From contig NZ_CP110618.1 in the NCBI RefSeq assembly GCF_026153295.1, positions 1-54,865 on the forward strand: a DNA stretch of 54,865 nucleotides. The letters run 5' to 3'. This DNA is from Rhodococcus antarcticus (GTDB lineage: Bacteria > Actinomycetota > Actinomycetes > Mycobacteriales > Mycobacteriaceae). Shown piece after piece: positions 40,243 through 47,848 of the stretch. How positions within the stretch are numbered: the stretch's first letter is position 1; each line of letters opens with the position of its first letter. The notes beneath the pieces were generated by a model. The model had not been told where the DNA came from. It worked only from the letters and a program-made list of their open reading frames with translations, and searched no databases. Position numbers and translations under genes: made by a program.

Positions 40243-41193
40243 GTGGGTGAGCTGTTGGGGTACGCGAGGGTCTCGACCCTCGAGCAGGACGCTGCGTTGC
40301 AGCACGACGCTCTGAGCGCCGCGGGGTGCTTCCGGTCGTGGACCGACACCGCGTCGGGGTCGCTGACCGACCGGCCCGAGTTCGGGTCGGTGATGGACGC
40401 GCTGCGCCCGGGGGACACCCTGGTGGTGTGGCGGCTGGACCGCCTGGGTCGGTCGTTGCCGCACCTGATCGAGACCGTCCGGGGTCTGGCGGAGCGGGGG
40501 ATCGGGTTCCGGTCGCTGCAGGAGGCCATCGACACCACCACCCCGGGGGGCCGGTTGGTGTTCCACATCTTCGGCTCGCTCGCGGAGTTCGAGCGTGACC
40601 TCATCCGGGAACGCACCATGGCCGGGCTCGCCGCCGCGCGCCGTCGGGGCCGGGTTGGGGGCCGGCCCACGGTGATGACCGCGGCGAAGACGAAGCAGGC
40701 CCAGCGGATGGTCACCGCCGGTACCCCGCTGACCGAGGTCGCCGACGTCCTCGGGGTCAGCCGCACCACCCTCTACCGCCACCTCAAGACCCAACCCGCC
40801 ATGACGCCGGCGGCGGCGGCCGCACCGACGCCAGTGGTTGCGGTGCCGCCCGTTGCTGCCGGCGCGGGGCGGTCGTCGCGGGCGTGTCCGTCGTGTGGGC
40901 TCGAGCCGAGCACCCGGGCGGAGGCTGCACAGCTGCGCGCCGATCTCGCGGTGCGGTGGCTGCACCCGGACCCCACCACCCCGGGTGCGGTGGTCGAAGC
41001 CCGGCACTGCCGGTCGTGTCACCCGAGAGGCCAGGTGGTGGACGTTGAGTGCACCCGGTGCGGGGACGGCCCGATCGTGACCGGGGTTCTCGCCGAGGAC
41101 AGCACACCGGGGTCGGTGGCCTACCCGGCCCGCCGTTGGCTGGTGGCCGCCGGGTGGAGCACTGCCCTTGAGCTGGTGTGTCCCGAGCACTGA
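40243..41193 (+). CDS. Serine recombinase (resolvase/invertase family) with Cys-rich tail
   Basis: A resolvase-type site-specific recombinase, 316 aa from GTG 40243; the frame is open from GTG 40225. The catalytic serine lies in GYARVST (Ser11), followed by the VWRLDRLGRSLPHL active-site arginine motif and the FERDLIRERTMAGLAAARRRG helix. A Hin-like HTH (TEVADVLGVSRTTLYRHL) ends the normal resolvase length near residue 190. About 120 extra residues then contain paired cysteines/histidines: CPSC, HCRSCH, ECTRCG and a final LVCPEH, suggesting a zinc-ribbon tail. It probably resolves plasmid multimers or acted for a lost transposon. Copies of its 3' end recur at 42375 and 49164. The tail's function is unknown. 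Confidence 0.9.
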   Translation: MGELLGYARVSTLEQDAALQHDALSAAGCFRSWTDTASGSLTDRPEFGSVMDALRPGDTLVVWRLDRLGRSLPHLIETVRGLAERGIGFRSLQEAIDTTTPGGRLVFHIFGSLAEFERDLIRERTMAGLAAARRRGRVGGRPTVMTAAKTKQAQRMVTAGTPLTEVADVLGVSRTTLYRHLKTQPAMTPAAAAAPTPVVAVPPVAAGAGRSSRACPSCGLEPSTRAEAAQLRADLAVRWLHPDPTTPGAVVEARHCRSCHPRGQVVDVECTRCGDGPIVTGVLAEDSTPGSVAYPARRWLVAAGWSTALELVCPEH

Positions 41194-41223
41194 CCCCCCA
41201 CGGCGAGATCGTCCGGTGTGGTG

Positions 41224-41772
41224 TCAGCGTGCGTGGGCGGCGAAGCGAGGGGTTCCCGCTCGGTGGAGCTGGTCGAGGACGTCGGCGCGGGTGACAGCCG
41301 GGTTGTGTCGGGCTTCGACGATGTCGAGCAGGACCTGCTCGGCGAGCAGTGGTTCGAGGTCGAACTGGTCGAGGAGAAAGTCGTCGGGGTGGGTGGCGAC
41401 GAGGTTGAACCGGGCCAGGGTCTGCTCGGGGAAGTCGCGCAGGTTCGCGGTCACGATGGCGTCGGCGCCGCCGACGATTGCGGCGGCCAGGACGTGGCGG
41501 TCGTCGGGGTCGGGCAGGGTGAGGCTGCTGACGATCTCGTCCCACCCGGTGACCGTGGCGTCGGGGAAGAACCGGTCCATCGCGGCGACGCGGTCGTGCA
41601 ACGCGTCGGCCGCGATTGCGGGGTGCAGGTGGATGAGGGTGCGCTTGGTCTCGGCGAGGATGCTGGGTGACCACAGCGGCCGGTAGAGCCCGGCCTCGGC
41701 CAGGCGCAGCAGCATGTCGGTGAGGGTGTACGGGACGAGGACGTTGGCGTCGAGCAGCGCGGTGTAGCGCAC
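41224..41772 (-). CDS. PIN-domain toxin (VapC-like ribonuclease)
   Basis: A 182-aa PIN-domain protein. LLDANVLVP at the N-terminus gives the first acidic residue, SILAETKRTL the conserved Glu, and PDPDDRHVLAAAIVGGADAIVT the central and C-terminal Asp residues of the Mg-dependent RNase site. LRDFP follows as in other PIN toxins. It starts at GTG 41772, 8 bases after the antitoxin stop, on the same strand. A perfect hairpin covers the junction and could limit its translation. It is longer than typical VapC (about 130-140 aa), with a C-terminal helical extension. It converges with the recombinase gene. Toxin-antitoxin stabilisation of the plasmid is the likely role. Confidence 0.85.
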   Translation of the reverse strand: MRYTALLDANVLVPYTLTDMLLRLAEAGLYRPLWSPSILAETKRTLIHLHPAIAADALHDRVAAMDRFFPDATVTGWDEIVSSLTLPDPDDRHVLAAAIVGGADAIVTANLRDFPEQTLARFNLVATHPDDFLLDQFDLEPLLAEQVLLDIVEARHNPAVTRADVLDQLHRAGTPRFAAHAR

Positions 41773-41773
41773 G

Positions 41774-41790
41774 CCGGGGCTCAGCCCCGG
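41774..41790. promoter_or_regulatory. Perfect hairpin at antitoxin stop/toxin start
   Basis: CCGGGGCT-C-AGCCCCGG has 8-bp perfect arms. The antitoxin stop codon lies in its centre and the toxin start GTG is 2 bases downstream on the minus strand. It would mask the toxin ribosome-binding region unless ribosomes finishing the antitoxin melt it. This is a translational-coupling device keeping toxin below antitoxin (inference). Confidence 0.55.
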
Positions 41791-42251
41791 ACCCGTCGCT
41801 GGGGGGCGGGTGTGTCGCTGATCCCGAGCTCGTCGGCTTCTCGGGTCAGGTTGTCCAGGACCGCGCGGCGGGTGTGTCGCTGGCGTTGCTGGTAGTCCAG
41901 GACATCGGTCAGGCGCACACGGCGGTGACGTCCCGGCTGGGTGTAGGGGACCTCCCCTCGCTCGAGGATGGCTACCAGGGTGGGGCGGCTGATCCCGAGC
42001 AGGTCCGCCGCCTGCTGGGTGGACAGCACCTGCTCGTGGGGTGCGATGGTGATGGCGCGTCCTTCGGCCATGGCCTTGGTGACGTCGAGCAGGACCGTGT
42101 AGATCTCCGCCGGCAGCGCGACCCGGTGCCCACTGGGTGCCTCCAGCACTGCGGTCGTGGACCCCTCCTGCAGCTGGGCGAGCAGCGCCTCAACCTGGGT
42201 GTGGTCCTGTGGCGGCAAGGTGGTGCGTGGTTCGAGCTCGGCGATGCTCAT
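41781..42251 (-). CDS. Antitoxin with excisionase/MerR-type HTH
   Basis: A 156-aa protein directly upstream of the PIN toxin in the same operon. The C-terminal half contains STQQAADLLGISRPTLVAIL and GRHRRVRLTDVLDYQQ, the excisionase-type HTH common in antitoxins paired with long PIN toxins. The N-terminal half (QVEALLAQLQEG, VALPAEIYTVLLDVTKAMAEG) is likely dimerising. ATG 42251 is chosen; a GTG at 42269 is in frame, and neither has a strong ribosome-binding site. It probably neutralises the toxin and represses the operon. Confidence 0.8.
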   Translation of the reverse strand: MSIAELEPRTTLPPQDHTQVEALLAQLQEGSTTAVLEAPSGHRVALPAEIYTVLLDVTKAMAEGRAITIAPHEQVLSTQQAADLLGISRPTLVAILERGEVPYTQPGRHRRVRLTDVLDYQQRQRHTRRAVLDNLTREADELGISDTPAPQRRVRG

Positions 42252-42558
42252 ACCCCGAGAATGGCACAAGACGAAAGAAACGCAACAGGGTGGGGGTGGA
42301 TGCCGCCCACAGAGTCAGTGGCACCAACGTGCCTGCGCTACAGAGATCCCGGGTGCGAGTCGCGAGGAGGAACCCTGTTGGCCGCGGGGTGGAGCATCGC
42401 CCCGGAGCTGGTCTGCCGTGGGCACTGACGGGGCTGGTGAGAGCGCTACAGACTGCTACCCACAGCAGGACCGGAACCGACGGGGTGGTGGGGTTCATGG
42501 TGGCCGCGTGGGGCGCTCACTCCACGACCATCGTGAAGCGCTCAACGAAGAACATGGC
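42252..42558. other. Intergenic region with a degenerate recombinase-tail copy
   Basis: No intact gene. It contains the antitoxin promoter side (42252-42300) and, at 42375-42428, a recognisable copy of the serine recombinase 3' end. The remainder has only shadow frames. Confidence 0.45.
42375..42428 (+). pseudogene. Copy of the recombinase C-terminal coding end (copy B)
   Basis: Encodes LLAAGWSIAPELVCRGH-stop, matching WLVAAGWSTALELVCPEH-stop at the end of the serine recombinase (41140-41193) in phase and length, with about ten to twelve base differences in 54. No upstream portion of the gene is present, so it is a fragment. Confidence 0.65.
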
Positions 42559-42813
42559 TCAGTGGACGGGCGGGGCAGGGTGCGTCAGGGTGCTGGCGGG
42601 TGTGGGGGCGCTGGCGGGTGTGGGGGTGTTGACGAGCTGGTGCAAGGACTGACGCGACACCTCCTCGAGCTCGACGGGGTCCACGATGCGGGTGACACCG
42701 TGTAGCCGTAGCCGGTGTTGCACGACGACGGCCGCGATCGTGGGCAGGCTCAGCTTGTCCCCGAACTCGCTGAACAGGGCTTCGGCGACGTCGGCGCATC
42801 CGCGTTCGGCCAT
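42559..42813 (-). CDS. Small protein with three-helix-bundle-like domain
   Basis: An 84-aa protein, last in the minus-strand envelope/stress cassette. The first 60 residues (VAEALFSEFGDKLSLPTIAAVV, LEEVSRQSLHQLV) resemble the small actinobacterial three-helix bundle dimerization domain, which often begins with a V...l...F......i..vv pattern. The tail is a Pro/Thr/Ala repeat (TPASAPTPAS) coded by a GC-rich tandem DNA repeat. AGGGAG precedes ATG 42813. The gene starts 52 bases after the DUF2382 gene. Function unknown. Confidence 0.6.
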   Translation of the reverse strand: MAERGCADVAEALFSEFGDKLSLPTIAAVVVQHRLRLHGVTRIVDPVELEEVSRQSLHQLVNTPTPASAPTPASTLTHPAPPVH

Positions 42814-42865
42814 CGTGTGGTGCTCCCTAGGTAGAGGGCGTTCCTGGTGGGTGGGTGCAGAGCAG

Positions 42866-43399
42866 TCAGGGGGTGGTGTTGGGGGCGTAGTACTCGACGA
42901 CCTCGTCGCGCAGGGGCCCGGTGACGGGCTGCTCGGTGCTCACGGTGCGGACGGCGAGCCGGATATGTTCGACGGGGACGATCTCGGTGGTGATCACCGG
43001 GCGCTCGGCGTGCAGGACGATCTCGGTGCCGGCGTCGACGTGGGTGCCGTCCGGGGACCCCAGCGGGGGGAACGGGTCCTGCGTTGGGTCCACGGGCACG
43101 CCATCGTGGACGGCCTCGCGGTCGAGGACGTACTCCTCGTGCCGCAGGGTGACGGTGATGGTGCGCTGCTCGGTGACCACGACCTTGCGCAGCCGGGCCC
43201 GACCGGTCACGACCGTCTCGGTGCCCACCCGCAGCTGCTCCTCCGACCGGGTCAGCACGACCTCGTCCGAGCTGCCCGACCGCTGAACGTCGTCGTCCTG
43301 CCTCGTGGGGAGGTCGGGTGCTGCTGGGAGGTCCAGGGCGGGGCATCCGTGGGCGGGGGTGGCGGGGTCTGGTGCGGGGGAGTGGTCGGGGTTGCTCAC
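42866..43399 (-). CDS. DUF2382 (YsnF/AvaK-like) stress protein
   Basis: A 177-aa protein with a DUF2382 domain. TRSEEQLRVGTETVVTGRARLRKVV opens the domain, followed by an RTITVTLRHEEYVLDRE strand and ADGEI-like HAERPVITTEIVPVEHIRL. The first 45 residues are Pro/Ala-rich and unordered. A ~25-residue insert (DPTQDPFPPLGSPDGTH) splits the domain. The GTG start overlaps the upstream membrane gene's stop by 4 nt, so translation is coupled. DUF2382 proteins are linked to general and osmotic stress responses and often accompany PRC-barrels, as here. The biochemical role is not known. Confidence 0.85.
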   Translation of the reverse strand: MSNPDHSPAPDPATPAHGCPALDLPAAPDLPTRQDDDVQRSGSSDEVVLTRSEEQLRVGTETVVTGRARLRKVVVTEQRTITVTLRHEEYVLDREAVHDGVPVDPTQDPFPPLGSPDGTHVDAGTEIVLHAERPVITTEIVPVEHIRLAVRTVSTEQPVTGPLRDEVVEYYAPNTTP

Positions 43400-43959
43400 C
43401 GCCCGGTCCGACGACCGAGGGTGGTGGTCAGGCCACGGACGATCTGGGTGGGGCGCTGCTGCTCACCCTGCTGGGCGCCGAGGACGACGATCGCTGCGGT
43501 GAGCACGGGGGTCACCCACTGCAGGACCTTCAGCTGCTTCTGCGCGGCGGCCACGTCGGGTGGGGTGGTCGCGGAGGGCTCGGTCGCGCCGGTGACGTGG
43601 TGGCCGTCGCCCTGCGCGGTCTTCGCGCCGAGGATGCCGCTGTAGGCGGTGGTGCCCAGGGCGAGCCCGGTGACGACCAGCTTGGTGACGGTGTTGGCGC
43701 GGACCCCGGCCTGGTGGGCGGCCCGGCCCCGGTTCGCCAGCAGGAGGCCGGTGCCGCCGAGCAGGTGTGCGCCGATGGCCGCGGCGTTGACCGGGGCCCA
43801 CTTCGCCCAGCCGGCGGCGGCGACCTTGGCCCGGTCGGTGGGGTCGGCCACGGCCGCGGCGGCCCCGTTGACTCCGAGTGCACCCATGAGGGAGCCCCCG
43901 AACCAGGCGGCGGCACCGAGGTCGTGCATCGAGCGGATCAGGGTGTTGCGGGGGGACAT
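43396..43959 (-). CDS. Four-helix membrane protein of the stress cassette
   Basis: A 187-aa integral membrane protein. ATG 43959 follows GGAAGGAAC and is preferred to upstream codons in the same frame. Predicted membrane helices: LGAAAWFGGSLMGALGV, VNAAAIGAHLLGGTGLLLA, LVVTGLALGTTAYSGILG and WVTPVLTAAIVVLGA. A linker with TEPSATTPPDVAAAQKQLK separates the last two. Similar proteins are frequent beside DUF2382 and PRC-barrel genes in Actinomycetota, but no function is known to me. The GTGA overlap couples it to the DUF2382 gene. Confidence 0.7.
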   Translation of the reverse strand: MSPRNTLIRSMHDLGAAAWFGGSLMGALGVNGAAAAVADPTDRAKVAAAGWAKWAPVNAAAIGAHLLGGTGLLLANRGRAAHQAGVRANTVTKLVVTGLALGTTAYSGILGAKTAQGDGHHVTGATEPSATTPPDVAAAQKQLKVLQWVTPVLTAAIVVLGAQQGEQQRPTQIVRGLTTTLGRRTGR

Positions 43960-44095
43960 GGCGGTTCCTTCCGAGCAGGGGTGGGGTCCTGGGGGTGGGC
44001 CGTGGACGTCGGAGGTCGGAGGTGGGGCCGACGGGCAGGTGCGGGGTGCCTGGTCGGCCCCCGCACCTGCCCGTGCGTGTGGTGGAGCGGGTGGG

Positions 44096-44299
44096 TCAGA
44101 GGCCGAGCTTGGAGCCGATGCCGCCACCGGCGCCGCCGAGGAGGTCGGCGGGGTTGACCCCGAGCTTCTCGAGCAGGTTCTTGTGCTCGTCGTTGTCGGT
44201 GTCGACGGTGTCGGGCAGCTCGTTCTGGGCCTGGTCGGCCTTCTCGCCGCCGACCTTGGAGCGGATGAGCTCGATGACCTTGTCCTTGGGGATGTTCAC
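44096..44299 (-). CDS. Small conserved hypothetical protein, 67 aa
   Basis: A 67-aa soluble protein starting at GTG 44299, behind GAAGGGA. The sequence runs NIPKDKVIELIRSKVGG, EKADQAQNELPDTVDTD, EHKNLLEKLGVNPADLLGG and a Gly-rich end. I know similar short proteins from actinobacterial stress loci, always with the 'kAdqAq.eLP..vDtd' stretch. The function is unknown. The upstream in-frame extension is Arg/Pro-rich and rejected. Confidence 0.65.
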   Translation of the reverse strand: MNIPKDKVIELIRSKVGGEKADQAQNELPDTVDTDNDEHKNLLEKLGVNPADLLGGAGGGIGSKLGL

Positions 44300-44480
44300 G
44301 GTGTGGTCCCTTCGATGTTCAGCTCGCACGGCGACGCGCGAGCTGGGGTCCGCCTGCCCGGGTGGGTAGGGGGGTGTGTTCGGGGGGCTCGGCGGCGGCA
44401 GGGTCGACCTCACGGTGATGGCGCGGTGCGAGGGGGGCCGAGCACGCCGGCGTTGTGCGGCCGCGTGGGCCACGAGGGGG

Positions 44481-45341
44481 TCAGCGCTGGCTGTCGCGGT
44501 GACCGGTGGTGTGGTCGTCGAGCTCGACCTGCTCCTTGCGGACGGAGTCGGTGACGGTCTCCTGCCCGGTGACGGTCTCGGTCCCGACCTTGATGCGCTC
44601 GACCGGGACGGTCTCCTTCTCCACGACGGGCCGCTCGGCGTGCAGGGTGACCTCGTGCTGCTCCTCGGTGATGTCCGCCCCGTTCAGGGCGTCACCGCGG
44701 GTGGCCTCGGTGATGGGCTCCCGCTCGATGGTGACCTCCTCGTGGGACACCGGGACGGTGACGGTCTGCTGCTCGGTCACGACGTGCTTGCGCAGCCGCG
44801 CCCGCCCAGCCTCCTCGGTGCGGGTGCCGACGTTGAGCTGCTCCTCCGACCGGGTCATGGCCTGGTCGGTGTTCGGGCCCGACGTGTCGTGGCCCTGGGT
44901 GTCTGTGCGGTCGGTGCGGGTGTCGGTGCCGCCGACAGGACCTGCGGTGGCGTCGGCCTGGGCGTCGACCATGCCGTGGCTGTTCGGGTCGGTGTGGCCG
45001 CTGCCGGTGTCGGTGGCCTGGTCGCGGCCGCCCGACATCCCGTAGTAGGTGTAGAGCTCGTCCTCCTCGGCGGGGGACAGCTCACCGTCGGCGTCGACGC
45101 GGGGGGCGTCCTTGATCTTGTCCTTGTCGAAGGGGACGTGGACGTCCCCGCCCTGCACGGTGGCCCTGGCCAGCGGGACGAAGGAGGCCTTGCCGCCGAA
45201 CAGGCCGGTCTTGACGGTGACCCACTCGGGCTCACCGGACTCGTTGTCGAGGTAGACCTGGCCGACGGAGCCGACCTTGTCGCCAGCGGTGTCGTAGACG
45301 TGGCCAGCGGCGATGGTGTCGATCTCGTTGACGCTGATCAT
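44481..45341 (-). CDS. PRC-barrel + DUF2382 protein
   Basis: A 286-aa protein with two domains. An N-terminal PRC-barrel spans roughly residues 1-105 (GHVYDTAGDKVGSVGQVYL, EPEWVTVKTGLFGGKASFVP). A C-terminal DUF2382 domain covers about 165-275 (TRSEEQLNVGTRTEEAGRARL, TVTVPVSHEEVTIEREPI, LHAERPVVEKETVPVERIKV). An Asp/Thr/Gly-rich linker joins them. ATG 45341 follows GAAGGAG. This is the standard YsnF/AvaK-with-PRC architecture associated with actinobacterial stress and desiccation responses. The shorter DUF2382 protein at 42866 is a paralogue in the same gene set. Location is probably cytoplasmic. Confidence 0.9.
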   Translation of the reverse strand: MISVNEIDTIAAGHVYDTAGDKVGSVGQVYLDNESGEPEWVTVKTGLFGGKASFVPLARATVQGGDVHVPFDKDKIKDAPRVDADGELSPAEEDELYTYYGMSGGRDQATDTGSGHTDPNSHGMVDAQADATAGPVGGTDTRTDRTDTQGHDTSGPNTDQAMTRSEEQLNVGTRTEEAGRARLRKHVVTEQQTVTVPVSHEEVTIEREPITEATRGDALNGADITEEQHEVTLHAERPVVEKETVPVERIKVGTETVTGQETVTDSVRKEQVELDDHTTGHRDSQR

Positions 45342-45450
45342 GGATCTGTCTCCTTCGTGAGGTGACACGGTGGGTGTGCGGTGCTGTGCGGGCGGGGCTC
45401 CGGTGGGGTCGCCTGCTGTCAGGGTCCGGTCCTGCGACCGGCGGGGGTCC

Positions 45451-46227
45451 TCAGTTGCGGTGGGCGCCGGGGAACGTCTCGGTCGGGGTGTCGTCGGCGT
45501 ACCGGTCCTGGGCCTGGTTGCGGGCCTTCTGGGCCTGCTCGGTCACCGAGGGGGCGTTGGCGGCGTGCTCCTTGATGCGGGGAGCCTCGGACTCGGCCTT
45601 GCTCAGGTAGCCCTCCCACCGCGACGCCATGGGCTTGATCAGCCCACCACCGACACCGACGACGAGGATCCCGCCGATCGTGGCCAGGACCGTGATGAGG
45701 ATCGGGGTGGTGACGGTGGTGGCCACGTTGATCTGGTTGAGGGCGGCGATGATGCCGAAGCCGAGGATGAACACCCCGGCGATGGTGCCCAGGGTCTTGC
45801 CGTAGGAGAGGCCACCGAGGGTGTTGGCGATCAGCTCACGGACGGCGGCGGCGATCGCGGAGGCCACCACGATGATGATGATCGCGACGATGAGCTTGGG
45901 CAGGAACGCGATGATGCTCGCGAGCAGCTGGGTGATGGGGTTGGCCGGGAAGACGCCGAAGGCGAGCTGCAGGACGAACAGCAGCAACGCGTAGTAGATG
46001 ATCTTGGCGACGACGTCGGAGGCGTCGTACTTGCTGTTGGCCAGGGCCTTCTTGACCCCGCCCCGCTCGACGGCCTTGTCGAAGCCGACCCGCTCCAGGA
46101 TCGCCGACAGGGCCTTGCCGATGGCCTTCGCGATGAGGATGCCGACGACCAGGATGACCAGGAACAGGACGAGCTTGGGAACGAACTGGGCGATCGTGCT
46201 CAGCCCGTTGTCCAATGCGTTGCGCAT
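45451..46227 (-). CDS. Mechanosensitive-channel-like protein with conserved TM helix repeats
   Basis: A 258-aa membrane protein; ATG 46227 follows GAAGGAGA. It carries the 'conserved TM helix' repeats found in CmpX-type and small mechanosensitive channels: FVPKLVLFLVILVVGILIAK...ILERVGFD, and FLPKLIVAIIIIVVASAIAA...NTLGG. Further membrane segments are IIYYALLLFVLQLAFGV, GTIAGVFILGFGIIAAL and ITVLATIGGILVVGVGGG. The cytoplasmic C-terminus is charged and helical (SKAESEAPRIKEHAANAP). It lacks the large MscS beta-domain. As first gene of the cassette it probably contributes to osmotic relief beside the DUF2382 proteins. Confidence 0.8.
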   Translation of the reverse strand: MRNALDNGLSTIAQFVPKLVLFLVILVVGILIAKAIGKALSAILERVGFDKAVERGGVKKALANSKYDASDVVAKIIYYALLLFVLQLAFGVFPANPITQLLASIIAFLPKLIVAIIIIVVASAIAAAVRELIANTLGGLSYGKTLGTIAGVFILGFGIIAALNQINVATTVTTPILITVLATIGGILVVGVGGGLIKPMASRWEGYLSKAESEAPRIKEHAANAPSVTEQAQKARNQAQDRYADDTPTETFPGAHRN

Positions 46228-46642
46228 CAGAGTTTTCTCCTTCGTGTGGGTCTGGGATGGGAGGTGGACCTTCGAGGTGGGGGTGCCCGCCGTTGGACGC
46301 CCACCGCTGGCTGCGGGCAGTGTCGTTCTGCCGGGGACGGTGACCGTTCCGGCGGAGCTGGGGTGCTGCTCGAGGCCTCTGGGGGTCGGGAAGCCCAGGT
46401 CGGTTGTCAGCGTTTGCGACGGTGTCCGGGTGGTCGCGGGAGCCACGGCGGGGGTCCGTCACAGGTGAACAGAACCGGGGCCGACGTCCGTGGCGCGCGC
46501 TCTGTTTGGACGCACCACCTCAAGATCCTTACGAGGCAAGACTGAACCACACCGCGGGTTGGTGGTGCACAACGAAGCAGGCCCCCGGTGCCGGTTCTCG
46601 GCGGTCCCAGGGGCCTGAAGGTCAACCAATTCTGGTGTGGAT
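46228..46642. other. Intergenic region between cassette and TetR gene
   Basis: About 415 bases, non-coding on present evidence. It should hold the promoter for the minus-strand cassette near 46250-46560, where AT content rises (46505-46545), and the 3' hairpin of the TetR gene at 46578-46617. Short frames here lack initiation signals. Confidence 0.45.
46578..46617 (-). terminator. Stem-loop after the TetR gene
   Basis: CAGGCCCC pairs perfectly with GGGGCCTG across a 24-base loop that itself contains GCCGG/GGC complementarity. It sits 26 bases past the TetR stop. The minus-strand sequence after it is only mildly T-rich (CTTCGTTG), so termination strength is uncertain. Confidence 0.4.
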
Positions 46643-47383
46643 CTACACGCGCACAACGCGTTCAAGGCGGGTCAGAAGATTTTCCAAGGATTCCTCGAAC
46701 TCGTCGGCGGTGTGGTCCTGGGCGAGCTCGGGCTCCAGACGTTGCAGGTGGGGGTAGCCGTGGAGGTCAGCCCGGTCGGCGGTGCCGGGGTCGGGCTCCC
46801 CCACCGGTCCGATGTCCACCCCGTGGGCGCTGACCTCGAGCAGGAGGTGGCCGAGCAGGAAGCTGGAGAACGCCCGGTAGGCGGCGACGGACTCGCCGTC
46901 GTCGAAGCCGCAGTCGCTGAGCACGGTCAGGAACGACTCCATCCACCGCAACGACCGCAGCGGCGGCTTCACCCACGGTGCGGCCGAGGGCCGGGTGCAG
47001 ACCAGGGGGAACACCTCCGGGTGGGCCAGGGCGATGCGCCGCACCCCGTGGGCCAGGCGCTGGATGTAGGCCTGCCACCCGTCGGGGGCATCCATGTGCA
47101 CGTCGGGGTCCCCGTAGAGCTCGTCGACGACGCTCTCCACGATCCCGTCCAGCAGGTTTTCCCGACTCGGCACGTAGTGGTACAGCGACATCGCCTCCAC
47201 CCCCAGACGCTGACCGAGAGCGCGCATCGTCAACGCCCGCAGGCCCTGCTCATCGATCAGCTCCACCGCCGCACCCAGGACGCGACGCCGGTCCAGCTGA
47301 CCCCGCCCCACCCCGGGCTGCGCTGCGGCGGTCGTCGCCGCAGCCCCACCCCGGCCCTGCGGACTGTCCGGGTCGATGCTCAT
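46643..47383 (-). CDS. TetR-family transcriptional regulator
   Basis: A 246-aa regulator. ATG 47383 follows AGGAGG and is strongly preferred over upstream codons. After a 30-residue Gly/Ala-rich leader, the HTH reads LDRRRVLGAAVELIDEQG and LTMRALGQRLGVEAMSLYHYV, with PSRENLLDGIVESVVDELYG following. The C-terminal half resembles the tetracycline-repressor-type TetR_C domain (WQAYIQRLAHGVRRIALAHPEVFPL, ending FEESLENLLTRLERV). It probably represses an efflux or membrane gene on ligand loss. The target is not evident; the divergent small membrane ORF at 47588 is a candidate. Confidence 0.9.
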   Translation of the reverse strand: MSIDPDSPQGRGGAAATTAAAQPGVGRGQLDRRRVLGAAVELIDEQGLRALTMRALGQRLGVEAMSLYHYVPSRENLLDGIVESVVDELYGDPDVHMDAPDGWQAYIQRLAHGVRRIALAHPEVFPLVCTRPSAAPWVKPPLRSLRWMESFLTVLSDCGFDDGESVAAYRAFSSFLLGHLLLEVSAHGVDIGPVGEPDPGTADRADLHGYPHLQRLEPELAQDHTADEFEESLENLLTRLERVVRV

Positions 47384-47587
47384 CGCGTCCTCCTGATGGG
47401 TTCGATGTCGATCACCCGCAGCGTGCGGACCTGCCGGGTGCTCGTGGCGGGGGTGGCGGCGGGTGGGGCTCGCTTGCTCCTGCAGCGTGCATACCCCTGC
47501 TACCGGGCGGTGGCCAACCGCAGCGGGGGGCACCGGGACACCTCACACCGATCCGCCCCCCGCGCGACGGTGTGTCACCCTTCCCGA

Positions 47588-47749
47588 GTGTTGGTGCTCA
47601 GCGGTGTCCTGTTCCCCATCCTGGGCATGACCGGGCTCCTGCTGATGGACCGGGTGGAGTCCCGCCTCCACCGGCCCACGACGACCCGGCCGGGACCCGC
47701 CGGTGAGGTCACGGTGCCCGGTGCAGCGGTGAGTCCGACCCAGCCCTGA
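47588..47749 (+). CDS. Possible small single-span membrane protein
   Basis: A 53-aa frame from GTG 47588: LVLSGVLFPILGMTGLLLMD forms one membrane helix, followed by RVESRLHRP and a Pro/Thr-rich tail. Short actinobacterial proteins with one helix then 'mervE.rL' and Pro-rich ends are common. It is divergent from the TetR gene. No clear ribosome-binding site is present, and the 3' end runs into a 17-bp tandem repeat that supplies its stop codon. Confidence 0.4.
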   Translation: MLVLSGVLFPILGMTGLLLMDRVESRLHRPTTTRPGPAGEVTVPGAAVSPTQP

Positions 47750-47792
47750 GTCCGACCCAGCCCTGAGTCCGACCCAGCCCTGAGTCCGGCCC
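47731..47792. repeat. 17-bp tandem repeat, 3.6 copies
   Basis: GAGTCCGACCCAGCCCT is repeated exactly three times (47731, 47748, 47765), followed by a partial copy GAGTCCGGCCC. It overlaps the end of the small membrane ORF and places a TGA in every unit. It could be a slippage product or a protein-binding array. Confidence 0.8.
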
Positions 47793-47848
47793 GAGCTCAT
47801 CCAGGCCCCTGAGCGCGGAACACAGCTAGGGAGCCTGGTCCGGCTCCG

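Noticed and set aside
40243-41193. Possibility that the plasmid is an integrative element because of the recombinase.
   Set aside because: The enzyme is a resolvase-type serine recombinase, no tyrosine integrase or att duplication was seen, and rep plus par genes are present.
47406-47587. Long form of the small membrane ORF starting around 47406.
   Set aside because: Arg/His/Ser-rich upstream residues without an initiation signal; only the 53-aa membrane part is plausible.
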